Origin: Streptomyces sp. NBC_00377
Lineage (GTDB): Bacteria; Actinomycetota; Actinomycetes; Streptomycetales; Streptomycetaceae
Assembly: GCF_036075115.1 (NCBI RefSeq)
Contig: NZ_CP107958.1
Coordinates: 8,556,001-8,620,000 of the forward strand
Length of the DNA: 64,000 nucleotides
Direction: 5' to 3'
The notes below the pieces were generated by a model, which saw only the letters and a list, made by a program, of their open reading frames with translations, did no database searches and was not told the origin of the DNA. Positions 37,780 through 46,641 of this stretch are shown one piece after another. The position numbers and the translations under genes were made by a program. Each line of letters starts with the position of its first letter. Position 1 is the first letter of the stretch.

Positions 37780-37836
37780 GTCGGCTCCGTGTGACGTCCG
37801 CCCCCGGCCGCATGCCGATCGGGCATATGCATGCTG

Positions 37837-37850
37837 GTAGATATTTCTAC
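37837..37850. promoter_or_regulatory. AT-rich palindrome in a divergent promoter region
   Basis: GTAGA-TATT-TCTAC lies between the divergent genes at 37779 (-) and 38016 (+), next to GCATATGCATGC. Such AT-rich dyads are rare in this DNA and are a plausible regulator site or promoter core for the leftward gene. Confidence 0.4.
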
Positions 37851-37944
37851 ATGGCGGAAGGGGTGGCGGACCCTGGCGTTTTGGTGTGTTTCGTTCGAGC
37901 TCCGAGCCCGTGTTCGGAGCGGATCCCGTGCGCCTGCCGCAGGT

Positions 37945-37969
37945 GGTTGCCCCCGGGGGTGAGGGGTAC
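37945..37969 (+). promoter_or_regulatory. SigB-type promoter candidate
   Basis: GGTT (37945-37948), 15 bases and GGGTAC (37964-37969) match the Streptomyces SigB-type consensus (GNNT, 14-16 bases, GGGTAY) fully. The predicted start near 37976 leaves a 40-base leader to the ATG at 38016. Confidence 0.55.
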
Positions 37970-38015
37970 CCGGCGCACGAGGATCACCGAGAGCACACGC
38001 TGGGAGGAGGCCCGC

Positions 38016-38252
38016 ATGGCCACTGGCACGGAGACCGGGCATGTGACCGGCACACGGGACAAGGACTACAACCTGATCTGGTACGTGGAAGCGTGCCTGG
38101 AGAACGCGCTGCGTCTGGAGACCTACATCCAGGACGCCGACAGGGCCGGGGACGCCGAGGTCGCGGACCTGTTCCGCAAGGCGCAGGCCGACAGCCGCAA
38201 GGGCGCCGGACTCGGCAAGGCGCTGTTGCGCAGTCGGCTGGACGGCGGCTGA
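38016..38252 (+). CDS. small conserved protein, probable stress gene
   Basis: A 78-residue soluble protein. After a flexible start it reads as helices (YNLIWYVEACLENALRLETYI; DAEVADLFRKAQADSRKGAGL), so it is probably an all-alpha protein. The strong ribosome site GGGAGGAGG precedes the ATG, and a full SigB-type promoter match lies upstream, suggesting induction under osmotic or stationary-phase stress. Small proteins of this shape recur in Streptomyces, but I know of no assigned function. Confidence 0.78.
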   Translation: MATGTETGHVTGTRDKDYNLIWYVEACLENALRLETYIQDADRAGDAEVADLFRKAQADSRKGAGLGKALLRSRLDGG

Positions 38253-38411
38253 CGCCTGCCGCCCGGGGCCCGGACGACGTGGGACGGTCGCGTCGTCCGG
38301 GCTCGCGCGCGTCCGGGGCGGCGCCGGGATCCCGCGACGCCGGCCGGACCCTGCGGTGGCCGCGCCGGAGCCCGGGGTGCGTGGTCGGTGTCCGTACGTG
38401 TGCGCCGAACC

Positions 38412-38825
38412 TCAGGACGCACCCGAAGGAAACCGGAGGCCGCTCACGCTGTCCCTGGCCCGCCCGTCGGGCGTCACCCGCGGCAACGGCAACGGCGGAT
38501 CGGCCTGGCGCAACTCCGCCAGCAACTCGTTCTGCCCCGCGAGGAGTTCGGTGAGGATGCGGCGGGCGGCCCGCAGCAGCTCGGCCACGTCACCGCCCGC
38601 GAGCGCGTAGCTGACCGTGGAGCCCTCCCGGATCGACACCACGATCCCGGAGCGGCGCAACACCGCCAGCTGCTGGGACAGGCTGGACGGTTCGATCTCG
38701 ATCTCGGCGAGCAGGTCCCGTACGGCGACGGGGCCGCCCTGGAGCAGTTCGAGGACCCTGATGCGAACCGGGTGCCCGAGCATGCGGAAGAACTCGGCCT
38801 TGGCCTGGTAGAGGGGAACCTGCAT
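38412..38825 (-). CDS. ArsR family transcriptional regulator
   Basis: A 137-residue winged-helix regulator. The DNA-binding core is LGHPVRIRVLELLQGG, then LLAEIEIEPSSLSQQLAVLRRSGIV (read in parts). The metal-binding Cys pair of classic ArsR proteins is absent, so the signal is likely not arsenite. The C-terminal 40 residues extend past the standard fold and are Leu, Gln and Pro-rich. ATG at 38825. A palindrome about 106 bases upstream (38931-38944) is its probable autoregulatory operator. No obvious target gene is adjacent. Confidence 0.88.
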   Translation of the reverse strand: MQVPLYQAKAEFFRMLGHPVRIRVLELLQGGPVAVRDLLAEIEIEPSSLSQQLAVLRRSGIVVSIREGSTVSYALAGGDVAELLRAARRILTELLAGQNELLAELRQADPPLPLPRVTPDGRARDSVSGLRFPSGAS

Positions 38826-38930
38826 GGTCGATCGCTCGCTCCCTGCCGCGGACGGTGCGTGCTGCCTCACGATCCTGGTGGCTGCGGGCTCCGCACACCC
38901 GTGTGATGCGTTGATCTGGATGTGTCGAGA

Positions 38931-38944
38931 TGAAGAAATCTTCA
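38931..38944. promoter_or_regulatory. probable ArsR operator
   Basis: TGAAGA-AA-TCTTCA is an inverted repeat with 6-bp perfect arms, AT-rich against its surroundings, placed between the ArsR gene and the roadblock gene on the same strand. The spacing fits an ArsR site, and the extension ATTGAAGA on the minus strand fits the usual longer dyad. Confidence 0.55.
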
Positions 38945-38981
38945 ATTCGAGGGTGTGCGAAGCCGCGCGCCGTCCGGTTCT

Positions 38982-39356
38982 CTACACCTCGAGTTCGGCC
39001 TCGATCCGCTTGAGCTGGTGGCGGGCCATGGCCAGGTTCGACCGGCCGCGGTCCAGGACGAGGTAGAGGAACAGACCGCTGCCGCCCCGGCCCTTCAGCA
39101 GCCGGATGAGGTGGTACTGACTCGCGAGCGTGATCAGGATGTCCTCGATCTCGCCCTTGAGGCCGAGGTGTTCCATGGTGCGGACCTTGGCGCGGATCAC
39201 ATCGGTGTTGCCGGCCGCGGCGACGTTCAGGTCGAGGTCCTTGCCCCCGCCGAGCGTGCCGAGTGCCATGCCGCTGGTGTAGTCCACGACGGCGACCCCC
39301 ACCGCCCCCTCGATCGCGGTCATCGTCTCCTTCATCGAGATCTCCAGATTCGCCAC
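38982..39356 (-). CDS. orphan roadblock/LC7 domain protein
   Basis: A 124-residue roadblock/LC7 protein, unlike CvnB in lacking linked GTPase or kinase genes. VAVVDYTSGMALGTLGGG and YHLIRLLKGRGGSGLFLYLVLDR are typical. GTG at 39356 follows AGGAG. Such orphans may still feed a GTPase encoded elsewhere, for instance the conservon 5 kb away. It is on the same strand as, and just upstream of, the ArsR gene, with the ArsR operator candidate between them. Confidence 0.87.
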   Translation of the reverse strand: MANLEISMKETMTAIEGAVGVAVVDYTSGMALGTLGGGKDLDLNVAAAGNTDVIRAKVRTMEHLGLKGEIEDILITLASQYHLIRLLKGRGGSGLFLYLVLDRGRSNLAMARHQLKRIEAELEV

Positions 39357-39768
39357 GGCGCTTCTCCTGCCGCTCGCGCGGGCCCGGGCTCCTCCGGCCC
39401 CGCTGGTTCCACGAACGTACGGAGCCCGTCCCCCTACGGGGCGACGCGCTTCGGGACTGGCCCGAGAAGCTTCGGAACAGCAAGATCCCTGCCCTCATCT
39501 GCCCGTACAGGGAGGGGAATTGAGCGGATCGGTGGCGGATGGGCGAACGCGTGATCGCGTCTCCCGTGCCGTCACCTCGTCCGTCTCCCGCCCCGTCTCC
39601 GCCATGCCCTCGGCCCGCCCCCGGCCCGTCCCCGGGCTTCGGTGCGCGCGCTCCGGCGCGACGAGGTGCTGCACAAGGAGTGGCGCACCCTGCCCGGCGC
39701 GGTGCAGGATGACCCCCAACCATCAGGAATCCTGTTGATTCCGCTTTGTCAGACGGACGGGACCGACC
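39357..39768. other. 412-base region without a supported gene
   Basis: It contains GGGAGGGG near 39510 just before a TTG-initiated 72-residue frame (39520-39738), but that frame is Arg, Ser and Pro-rich with no motif and is probably chance. The promoters of the divergent roadblock and esterase genes must lie here; no clear boxes were found. Confidence 0.4.
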
Positions 39769-40668
39769 ATGCCCCTCAGCCCCAGATTCCAGGCCAGGGC
39801 CATCCAGCTGCTGCTCGGCGGCATGATGGCCCGTGTGCACAAGGACCTCCGGTTCACCGACGTCCCCAGGCATGCCGAAACCCTTCGGGTGGAGACCGGC
39901 GCCGGGCCGGTGACCTGCACCGTCTACCGCCCGTCAGCAGCGGCCACCACCGACCCGCCCGCCCCCGTGTACGTCAACTTCCACGGCGGGGGTTTCATCG
40001 TCGGGCGCCCCGAGCAGGACGACCACCTGTGCCGCCGCATAGCCGCCACGGCCGGCTGCGTCGTGGTCAACGTGGATTACGCCGTCTCCCCTCAGCGGCC
40101 GTACCCCGCCGCCGTCACCCAGGCCTACGACGTCACCGCGTGGGTCGCCGCGAACGGCGGCACGGGCGGCTGGGACGGCTCCCGGCTCGCCGTGGGCGGA
40201 CACAGCGCGGGAGCCAACCTGACCGCCGCGGTCTGCCGCACGGCCCGCGACCGCGGCACCTTCACCCCGCGCCTGCAGATTCTCGACTCCGGCCCCTTCG
40301 ACATGGTCTCCGATCCCGCCGACAAGCTGTCCCGCACAGCCAAGCCGCTGCTCACCCCGTACCTCATGCGGGTCTTCACCGATGCCTACGTTCCGGACCC
40401 GGCCGGGCGAGCCGATCCGCTCGTCTCGCCCGGGCTGGCCGACGACCTCGAAGGACTGCCGCCCGCCCTGGTCATCACCGCCGAGAACGACCGTCTGCGC
40501 GACGAGGGGGACGCCTACGCCAAGGCCCTGGAGGCCGCGGGCGTCCCGGTCACGCACCGTGTCTTCGAGGGCGTCGACCACTACTTCACGCACGTCGGCC
40601 CGGTGCAGGCCGGGAAGGAGGCCATCGCACTGATGGCCTCCAGCCTGCGCACCGCACTGGACGCCTGA
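39769..40668 (+). CDS. alpha/beta hydrolase, hormone-sensitive lipase family
   Basis: A 299-residue esterase. The oxyanion motif is NFHGGGF near residue 70, the nucleophile Ser is in GGHSAGAN near 145, and Asp in TAENDRLRDEG with His in GVDHYFTH complete the triad. This is the HSL (family IV) esterase pattern, for short-chain esters. No signal peptide. ATG at 39769; the ribosome site is weak. The gene is monocistronic and ends facing a hairpin shared with the next gene. Confidence 0.92.
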   Translation: MPLSPRFQARAIQLLLGGMMARVHKDLRFTDVPRHAETLRVETGAGPVTCTVYRPSAAATTDPPAPVYVNFHGGGFIVGRPEQDDHLCRRIAATAGCVVVNVDYAVSPQRPYPAAVTQAYDVTAWVAANGGTGGWDGSRLAVGGHSAGANLTAAVCRTARDRGTFTPRLQILDSGPFDMVSDPADKLSRTAKPLLTPYLMRVFTDAYVPDPAGRADPLVSPGLADDLEGLPPALVITAENDRLRDEGDAYAKALEAAGVPVTHRVFEGVDHYFTHVGPVQAGKEAIALMASSLRTALDA

Positions 40669-40690
40669 CACCGCCCGGCTCCGAGCCTCC

Positions 40691-40708
40691 GGGCGCCGAC
40701 GGGCGCCC
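40691..40708. terminator. bidirectional terminator hairpin
   Basis: GGGCGCC (40691-40697) pairs with GGCGCCC (40702-40708) around a 4-base loop, and outer GC-rich arms extend it. It separates the convergent stops at 40668 (+) and 40734 (-). Confidence 0.65.
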
Positions 40709-40733
40709 GCGCGGGACCGGAGCCTGCCGGGCT

Positions 40734-42538
40734 CTACCGCACGAGGTTCCAGTCCTGTGAGCCGTCCGTGAGCGCGCTGTGCAGAGTGAGCTGCGCTCCG
40801 GCGGACGCACCGGTCAGGTACAGGCCGGTGTTCTTGACGGACTGGAACCGGTAGAACCCGTCGGCGGTCTTCACGAGGTTCCAGCTTCCGGTGGCGCTGT
40901 CGTCGACCCACTGCCCGATCTTCTGACCGGCCGTGGCGTTGCCGGTCCAGACGGCCGCCGCACGTCCGCCCGACTTGTTCAGCAGGGTCACGCCTCCGTT
41001 CGGCTCGGTCGTCACGTGCCAGTACTGGGTGTCCGTGATCGCCGCCGCACCGGAGTCCTCCATGACCACTCGGGCACGTCCGCGTTGCCGAGGTTGGCGT
41101 CGTTGGTCCTGTTGCCGGTGCCGATCACCTGGCCGGTCCTGCGGTTCACCAGCCGGTAGTAGGCGCCCGCCGAGCCGCCCAGATCGACCTCGGCATGGGC
41201 GATCGTGGAGGTGCCCTGGTTGTTGAGGATCGCGACCCGTCCGGTCCCGTCGACGTACTGGAGGTTGCGGCTGTAGCCGGCCGGCGAGGTGGTCTGGTAC
41301 TCCTTCCACACGCCGTCGCTGCGCCCGCTGTCGTTGACCCAGACGTCACCGCTGCCGGCCGCGTTGTAGACCAGGCGTCCGTCGGGAAGCGCGATGATCA
41401 CCGGACTGCCGCCGGTCGCGAGCGGCCGGGAGCCGGCCACGACCGGCAGTGAGGTGACGGCCATGCCCGTGGCGGAGCCGCGGAAGAACGTCAGCGGGTC
41501 GTCCGCGAGCACGTACCTGGTGGTGGCGCCCCCGCCCCAGTACTCGAACGTGAGCAGCCACCGTCCGTCCGCCGTCCGCACGACGTTCGTCATGCCCGGC
41601 CTGCCGCCGCCGATCTCCTTCTTCCCGCCCCCCATGTCCTGGTCCGAGCCGGCGACGTCGACGACGGGAGCGCTCCAGTTCCTGCTCTTCCCGTTCCAGG
41701 TCCTGTGCACGAGGATCTGACCGTGCGAGTCCGTGGCCGTGTCGTTGGCGGGGTCGGGCGTCGGGACACCGGTGACCGGATCGAAGCCCGTGTAGTCGTT
41801 CTCGTCGGAGTAGTAGGCGACGAGCTTGTTCCTGTAGACCATCAGGTACGGCTCCCAGAGGGGATCGACCTGCTTGGCGGTGTTGGCCCCGGCGATGTTC
41901 TGACCGACCGCGCCCGCGCTGCCGCCCTGCCAGCCGCCGGTGGCGATGACGTTGACGACCTGCCAGGTCTTCCCCTCGTCGGCGCTGGAGTACAGGGCGA
42001 TCGCCAGATCCTTGCGGTCCCCGTCGTTGTTCGGCGTCCAGGCGGGGTCGGCCGCCTTGTGTTCCTTGTAGTAGTAGTCGTCCCCCGACACGACACTCGC
42101 CAGGAGCAGCGTGCCCTTCGCGAGGTCGCCGACCTTCTCCGGAAGGACGTACAGGTACGGGTTGGTCCAGTTGCTCGTGTACTTCGCGTACCGGGGGTCG
42201 CCGGACAAGTACGCCGGAGCCTTGACCTCGGACAGCGGCTGCCAGGACGTGCCGTCGTCGTCGCTCTTGTAGACCGGCAGGGTCTGCCCGTCGGCGCTGC
42301 CCGTCGCGGACACGACGGTGGACTTCTCGAACGAGGCCACCAGACGTCCGCCCGGCAGCTGCGCCGACTTCGGGTAGACCGCGCAGTTGCCCCGGCCCTT
42401 GAGGCACGGCTCGTTCCCGAGCTGGTACAGGGTCCCGCCCGTCGGGTTGTACGCCTGCGCGCTGACCATGGGTATCGCCAGCATCGCCGACGCCGCGGCG
42501 ACGGTTCCCAGCGTCCGGCTCACTCTTCTGCTCCGCAT
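40734..42538 (-). pseudogene. secreted BNR/sialidase-like protein with ricin-type lectin, frameshifted
   Basis: The gene starts at ATG 42538 (GAGGAGGGG upstream) and encodes a signal peptide ending near SAQAYNP. A beta-propeller follows with Asp-box motifs SDDDGTSW and SADEGKTW, as in sialidases and related exo-glycosidases. Then a ricin-type beta-trefoil begins (YYRLVNRRTGQVIGTGNRT). At 41072-41074, inside GTGCCCGAG, the frame breaks: the first frame runs on to a stop at 41012, while the lectin continues in another frame (VVMEDSGAAAITDTQYW) to its stop at 40734. Adding one C restores a single protein of about 600 residues. It is either a real 1-bp deletion removing most of the lectin, or a sequence error. 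It is the last gene of the sugar operon. Confidence 0.75.
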
Positions 42539-42600
42539 AGCCCCTCCTCGGGGACAGCCATGTCGATGTCGATGTCGATGTCGGTGGGGGTGGGGGTGGG

Positions 42601-44736
42601 TCAGGCGACGAGGACGCGTACGTCCCAGGGACCGAGGTCCAGTACGGCGCCCGCGGGGACCGCGGCGCCGCTCAGGACGTCGGAGAGGTCCACCGGGACG
42701 GCGACGCCGGTCGGCTCCCAGCTCCAGTTGTGGACGATGTGCACGCGGCGGCCGTCGGGCGCGGTGGCGGTCGTCGCGGTGACGGAGACCGGCAGGTCCC
42801 GCCAGGCGTGACGCGCGGCCGGCGTCAGCCATTCGGCCAGCGCCCTGGCGAGATCGCGCCCCGGCGCGGTGCCCACGTACGTGACCCGGCCCGCGCCGTG
42901 CCGCCGGCTGGTGACCGCGGGCCAGCGCCCGAAGTGCGGGTGGTCGTAGGCGACGAGCACCTCGGCGTCGGTGACGGTCAGTCCGTCGGCCCAGCGGGTC
43001 GCCGTCGCACCCTCGGGGAGGTCGAGCGGACCCCCGGGCGCCGACCGCACGGGGACCTCGCCGACGAGGTTGCTGAACTCGTCGTAGCGGACGCCTGCGA
43101 CGTCGGTCAGCCGGCCGGGGGCCGCTTCGTGCCGGGCCCGGCCCTCGTGGTCGGCGTAGCCGGTGCGGGGGCCGAGGACGAGGTGGCCCCCGGCCTCGGC
43201 GTAGGCCGCGAGCCAGTCGAGCGTCGAGTCGGCCGCGAGGTACAGCGCCGGTACGACGAGCACGGGGTGGCGGCGGACCGCCTCCTCGGGCGTCGGCCCC
43301 TCCCGGTCCGCGTGCGGGTCGTGCAGCTGCCGGGCGTGCACGATGCGCACCTGCCGGCCCGCCTCGAACGCGCCCCGGTAGAAGGGGTCGAAGAAGCGGT
43401 GGTAGGCGGCCGGATCCGGTTCGCCGTCCGGCCTGGCGAGCGGCGGGTACTTCTGCATCAGCCACTTGGCCGGAGTGGAGTACACCATCGTGATGTCGGC
43501 GTCCGGTTCGAGCCCGGCGACCAGCCCGCCTGCCGCCTCGAACTCTCCGCCCAGCCGCGCGAGTTCGGCGTACGTGCGGCCGGGCTGCCCGGTGTGGGGG
43601 AGGACGCCGCCCCAGTACGTCTCCGCGCCGAAGTGCAGGGTGTTCCAGTGCCAGTACTCGATCATGCGGGCGCCGCGCGCAACGAGCGCCCAGGCTGCCT
43701 GGCGCCACTGGCCGTCGTAGGCGGGGCGGTTGTCCCACGGGAAGCCGATGGAGCCGGCGTTCGTCTCGGTGACGAGGAAGGGCTCCTGACGGGAGGAGAA
43801 CATCCAGTCCGCGGTCTGGTACAGCGCCCAGACGCCGGTCGTCTTCCAGATCTGCTGGTGGTCGTCGGGCGTGGGATCGGGCAGCAGCAGATCGTCCTGC
43901 ATGCCGTAGTAGGGGTTGCCGGAGGTGATGTCGAGCGCATCGGTCAGTTCGTCGTCCTCCACCGCGGGGCGGGTGTAGGAGATGCAGGTCGTGACGAACT
44001 GCTCGGGGTCGGCGTACTCGCGCACGAGGTCGGCCTGCCAGCCGATGAACTCGGTGACCTGGCGGGCCTGGAACGCCCGCCAGGCGACGTCGTACTGGGG
44101 CTGCGCGTTGCCGTCCGGGGTCCATAGGTCGGCCCAGGTGGAGAGGCGGTGCGACCAGTAGACGAGGCCCCACTCGCGGTTGAGCGTCTCGACATCGCCG
44201 TACGTCTCGCGCAGATGGTCCACGAAGCGCTGGAAGACGCCGTGGTTGTGGAACAGTTCCAGGCCCGGTTCGTTGTCGACCTGGAAGCCGATGACCGCGG
44301 GGTGCCCGGCGTAGCGGGCGACGATCTTACGGATCACCCGCTCGGCGTGGAAGCGGAAGGCGGGGTGGGTGAAGTCGACCTCCTGACGGGCGCCCCAGCC
44401 GATGCGCTCACCGGTCCGCCGCTCGCCCGTGATCTCCGGGTACTGCCGGGCCAGCCACGGTGGGACGGCGTACGTCGGTGTGCCGAGGACGACGGAGATG
44501 CCGCGTTCGTGGGCGCCGTCCAGCACCGGCTGGAGCCAGTCGAGGTCGAACCGTCCGTTCTCCGGCTCCCAGGTGGACCACACCGACTCGCCGACCCGGA
44601 TGACGCTGACATGCGCGTCGGCCATCAGGTCCAGGTCGGTCTTGAGGCGCTCCTCGGGCCGTTCGGTGCCGTACGGGGGCCGGTACTCGTGGTAGTACGC
44701 GGCGCCGAAGAGGACGCGGGCAGGCAGAGCCGCCAT
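42601..44736 (-). CDS. GH42 beta-galactosidase
   Basis: A 711-residue cytoplasmic enzyme of glycoside hydrolase family 42, releasing galactose from beta-galactosides. The acid/base Glu lies in GFQVDNEPGLE and the nucleophile Glu in FLVTETNAGS. The N-terminal barrel, central trimerisation domain and C-terminal beta domain are all present, and the length is normal. ATG at 44736 has GGAGG upstream. It lies in the operon of sugar ABC transporter genes and acts on the imported oligosaccharide. Galactan or arabinogalactan fragments are a reasonable guess, not shown by the sequence. Confidence 0.95.
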   Translation of the reverse strand: MAALPARVLFGAAYYHEYRPPYGTERPEERLKTDLDLMADAHVSVIRVGESVWSTWEPENGRFDLDWLQPVLDGAHERGISVVLGTPTYAVPPWLARQYPEITGERRTGERIGWGARQEVDFTHPAFRFHAERVIRKIVARYAGHPAVIGFQVDNEPGLELFHNHGVFQRFVDHLRETYGDVETLNREWGLVYWSHRLSTWADLWTPDGNAQPQYDVAWRAFQARQVTEFIGWQADLVREYADPEQFVTTCISYTRPAVEDDELTDALDITSGNPYYGMQDDLLLPDPTPDDHQQIWKTTGVWALYQTADWMFSSRQEPFLVTETNAGSIGFPWDNRPAYDGQWRQAAWALVARGARMIEYWHWNTLHFGAETYWGGVLPHTGQPGRTYAELARLGGEFEAAGGLVAGLEPDADITMVYSTPAKWLMQKYPPLARPDGEPDPAAYHRFFDPFYRGAFEAGRQVRIVHARQLHDPHADREGPTPEEAVRRHPVLVVPALYLAADSTLDWLAAYAEAGGHLVLGPRTGYADHEGRARHEAAPGRLTDVAGVRYDEFSNLVGEVPVRSAPGGPLDLPEGATATRWADGLTVTDAEVLVAYDHPHFGRWPAVTSRRHGAGRVTYVGTAPGRDLARALAEWLTPAARHAWRDLPVSVTATTATAPDGRRVHIVHNWSWEPTGVAVPVDLSDVLSGAAVPAGAVLDLGPWDVRVLVA

Positions 44737-44810
44737 GAAGGAAACCTCCGGGATGACGAGGGGGCGAGGGCGCCGGAAAGGGGCCGCAGAGGGGAAGGGG
44801 GCAGGAGGGG

Positions 44811-44843
44811 GTCAGGAGGGGGTCAGGAGGGGGTCAGGAGGGG
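44811..44843. repeat. 11-bp tandem repeat before GH42
   Basis: GTCAGGAGGGG occurs three times in tandem (44811-44821, 44822-44832, 44833-44843), flanked by partial copies. On the coding strand it follows the permease stop and repeats TGACCCCCTCC, giving duplicated in-frame TGA triplets. Confidence 0.85.
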
Positions 44844-44844
44844 G

Positions 44845-45774
44845 TCACTGTTTGACGCCGCCGGTGGCCAGGCCGCTCTGCCAGTAGCGCTGGAGCAGCA
44901 GGAAGGCCACCACGAGCGGGACGATCGAGATGAGCGAGCCGGTCACGACCAGTGCGAGCATGTCGCTGCTCGAGCCCGCCCCGCCGTTCTGCGCCTGCGC
45001 GGCCCACGAGGACAGGCCGACGGTGACGGGATACAGATCCGGGTCGTTCAGCATGATCAGCGGCAGGAAGTAGTTGTTCCAGGTCGCCACCAGCGTGAAC
45101 AGCAGGACCGTCACCAGACCGGGACCCAGCAGCCGCAGGACGATCCGGAAGAAGATCCGGGCCTCCCCGGCCCCGTCGATGCGGGCGGCCTCCAGGAGGC
45201 TGTCCGGGACGGCGTCCTGTGCGTAGATCCGCATGAGGTAGAGGCCGAAGGGGTTGACCAGGGAGGGCAGGACGACCGCCCAAGGGGTGTTGACCAGGCC
45301 TGCCTTGGCGAAGAGCAGATAGGTCGGGATGGCCAGCGCGGTGGTCGGGACCATGACCGCGCCGAGCACCAGGTTGAAGGCGGCCCGGTCGCCGCGGAAG
45401 CGGAACTTGGCGAAGCCGTACCCGCCGGCGGCGGCGAGCAGCGCGGCTCCGACCGCGCTGACTCCCGCGTACATGACCGTGTTGAGCAGCCAGTGGACGA
45501 AGACCCCGTCGTCCTGGGTGAAGGTGGCCCTGACGTTGGCCGACAGCTGCGGGGCGTGCGAGAACCACAGGCCGAAGGTGTTGAACAGGTCCTGGGTGCT
45601 CTTGGTGGAGGCGATCAGCAGCCAGCACAGCGGCAGCAGGAAGTACGCCAGCACGGCCAGCATGGCGATCGTCAGCGGGGTGCTGCGCCGGGCCCGCGGA
45701 CGCTTTCCCGGGGGAGCGGCGGAGGCCGGGCGCACCGGCTCGGTGCTCGTGGTCGTCGGGGTCGTGGTCGTCAC
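44845..45774 (-). CDS. sugar ABC transporter permease (MalG type)
   Basis: A 309-residue inner-membrane permease with six predicted helices. The EAA loop that contacts the ATPase is LLEAARIDGAGEARIFFRIVLRLL. The N-terminal 35 residues are Thr and Pro-rich. GTG at 45774 overlaps the stop of the first permease in GTGA. It pairs with that permease and the lipoprotein; the ATPase is not encoded here and is probably a shared MsiK-type subunit, as is usual for Streptomyces sugar transporters. Confidence 0.93.
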   Translation of the reverse strand: MTTTTPTTTSTEPVRPASAAPPGKRPRARRSTPLTIAMLAVLAYFLLPLCWLLIASTKSTQDLFNTFGLWFSHAPQLSANVRATFTQDDGVFVHWLLNTVMYAGVSAVGAALLAAAGGYGFAKFRFRGDRAAFNLVLGAVMVPTTALAIPTYLLFAKAGLVNTPWAVVLPSLVNPFGLYLMRIYAQDAVPDSLLEAARIDGAGEARIFFRIVLRLLGPGLVTVLLFTLVATWNNYFLPLIMLNDPDLYPVTVGLSSWAAQAQNGGAGSSSDMLALVVTGSLISIVPLVVAFLLLQRYWQSGLATGGVKQ

Positions 45775-46640
45775 GCGGTCCTCCTGCGGTTCGCGGTGAG
45801 CAGGACGGCGTAGGAGGCGATCACGATGACGAGGCCGAGGAGGAAGGACACCGTGGCCGCGTAGTTGACCTGCTGGCCGGTGAACGCGAGCGTGTAGGCG
45901 TAGAGGTTGGCGGTGTAGGAGCTGCTGATCACGTCCGGGGCGATGGTCATCAGCAGCTTCGGCTCGTTGAACAGCTGGAAGCTGCCGATCACCGAGAACA
46001 GCAGCGTGAGCATCAGCGCCGGGCGCAGGGCCGGCAGCTTGATGGACCAGGCGATCCGCCAGGCGCCGGCCCCGTCCATCGCGGCCGCCTCGTACAGCTC
46101 CTCGGGAACGGTGCGCAGGGCCGCGTACAGGATGATCATGTTGTAGCCGACGAACTCCCAGGTCACGATGTTCGCCAGGCTGCCGAGCATCCAGCCGTTG
46201 CTGAGGAAGTCCGGGACGGGCAGGCTGAGGTCGCGGCTGAGCTGGGCGAAGGGGCCGAAGTCCGGCCCGTACAGATAGCCCCACATGAGCGCGGCGACCA
46301 CGCTCGGGACGGCGTACGGGACGAAGATGCCCAGGCGGATGACCCGGGCCAGCCGGAGCAGTCCGCTGTCGAGAGCCAGGGCGAACACCAGCGCCAGCAG
46401 CAGCATCAGCGGGACCTGGATCACGAAGAACAGCGCGACGCGTCCGATGCCGTGCAGGAACTGCGGATCGCCGAGGGCCTGGGCGTAGTTGTCGAGCCCG
46501 ACGAACGCCGTCCCGCCGATGAGGCGTTCCTGGAACAGGCTGAGATAGGCGGCGTAGCCGAGGGGGGCGAGAAAGAGCAGCAGGAACAGCACCATGAACG
46601 GTGCGACGAACAGCGGCCCCGCCGCCCGTTGACGGCTCAC
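45771..46640 (-). CDS. sugar ABC transporter permease (MalF type)
   Basis: A 289-residue inner-membrane permease with six predicted helices. The EAA loop is ELYEAAAMDGAGAWRIAWSIKLPAL. GTG at 46640 lies one base after the stop of the binding-protein gene, so the genes are transcribed together. It forms the channel with the second permease. Confidence 0.93.
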   Translation of the reverse strand: MSRQRAAGPLFVAPFMVLFLLLFLAPLGYAAYLSLFQERLIGGTAFVGLDNYAQALGDPQFLHGIGRVALFFVIQVPLMLLLALVFALALDSGLLRLARVIRLGIFVPYAVPSVVAALMWGYLYGPDFGPFAQLSRDLSLPVPDFLSNGWMLGSLANIVTWEFVGYNMIILYAALRTVPEELYEAAAMDGAGAWRIAWSIKLPALRPALMLTLLFSVIGSFQLFNEPKLLMTIAPDVISSSYTANLYAYTLAFTGQQVNYAATVSFLLGLVIVIASYAVLLTANRRRTA

Positions 46641-46641
46641 C

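Noticed and set aside
39520-39738. TTG-initiated frame behind GGGAGGGG
   Set aside because: The translation is Arg/Ser/Pro-rich without any motif or codon signature; the ribosome-site match is likely chance.
41072-41074. Programmed ribosomal frameshift as the reason for the split lectin
   Set aside because: The site lacks a slippery heptamer or a clear downstream structure; a simple one-base loss in a C-run explains it.
44149-45813. 554-residue plus-strand frame
   Set aside because: Antisense to GH42 and the permease gene and rich in Gly, Gln, Asp and Arg; not protein-like.
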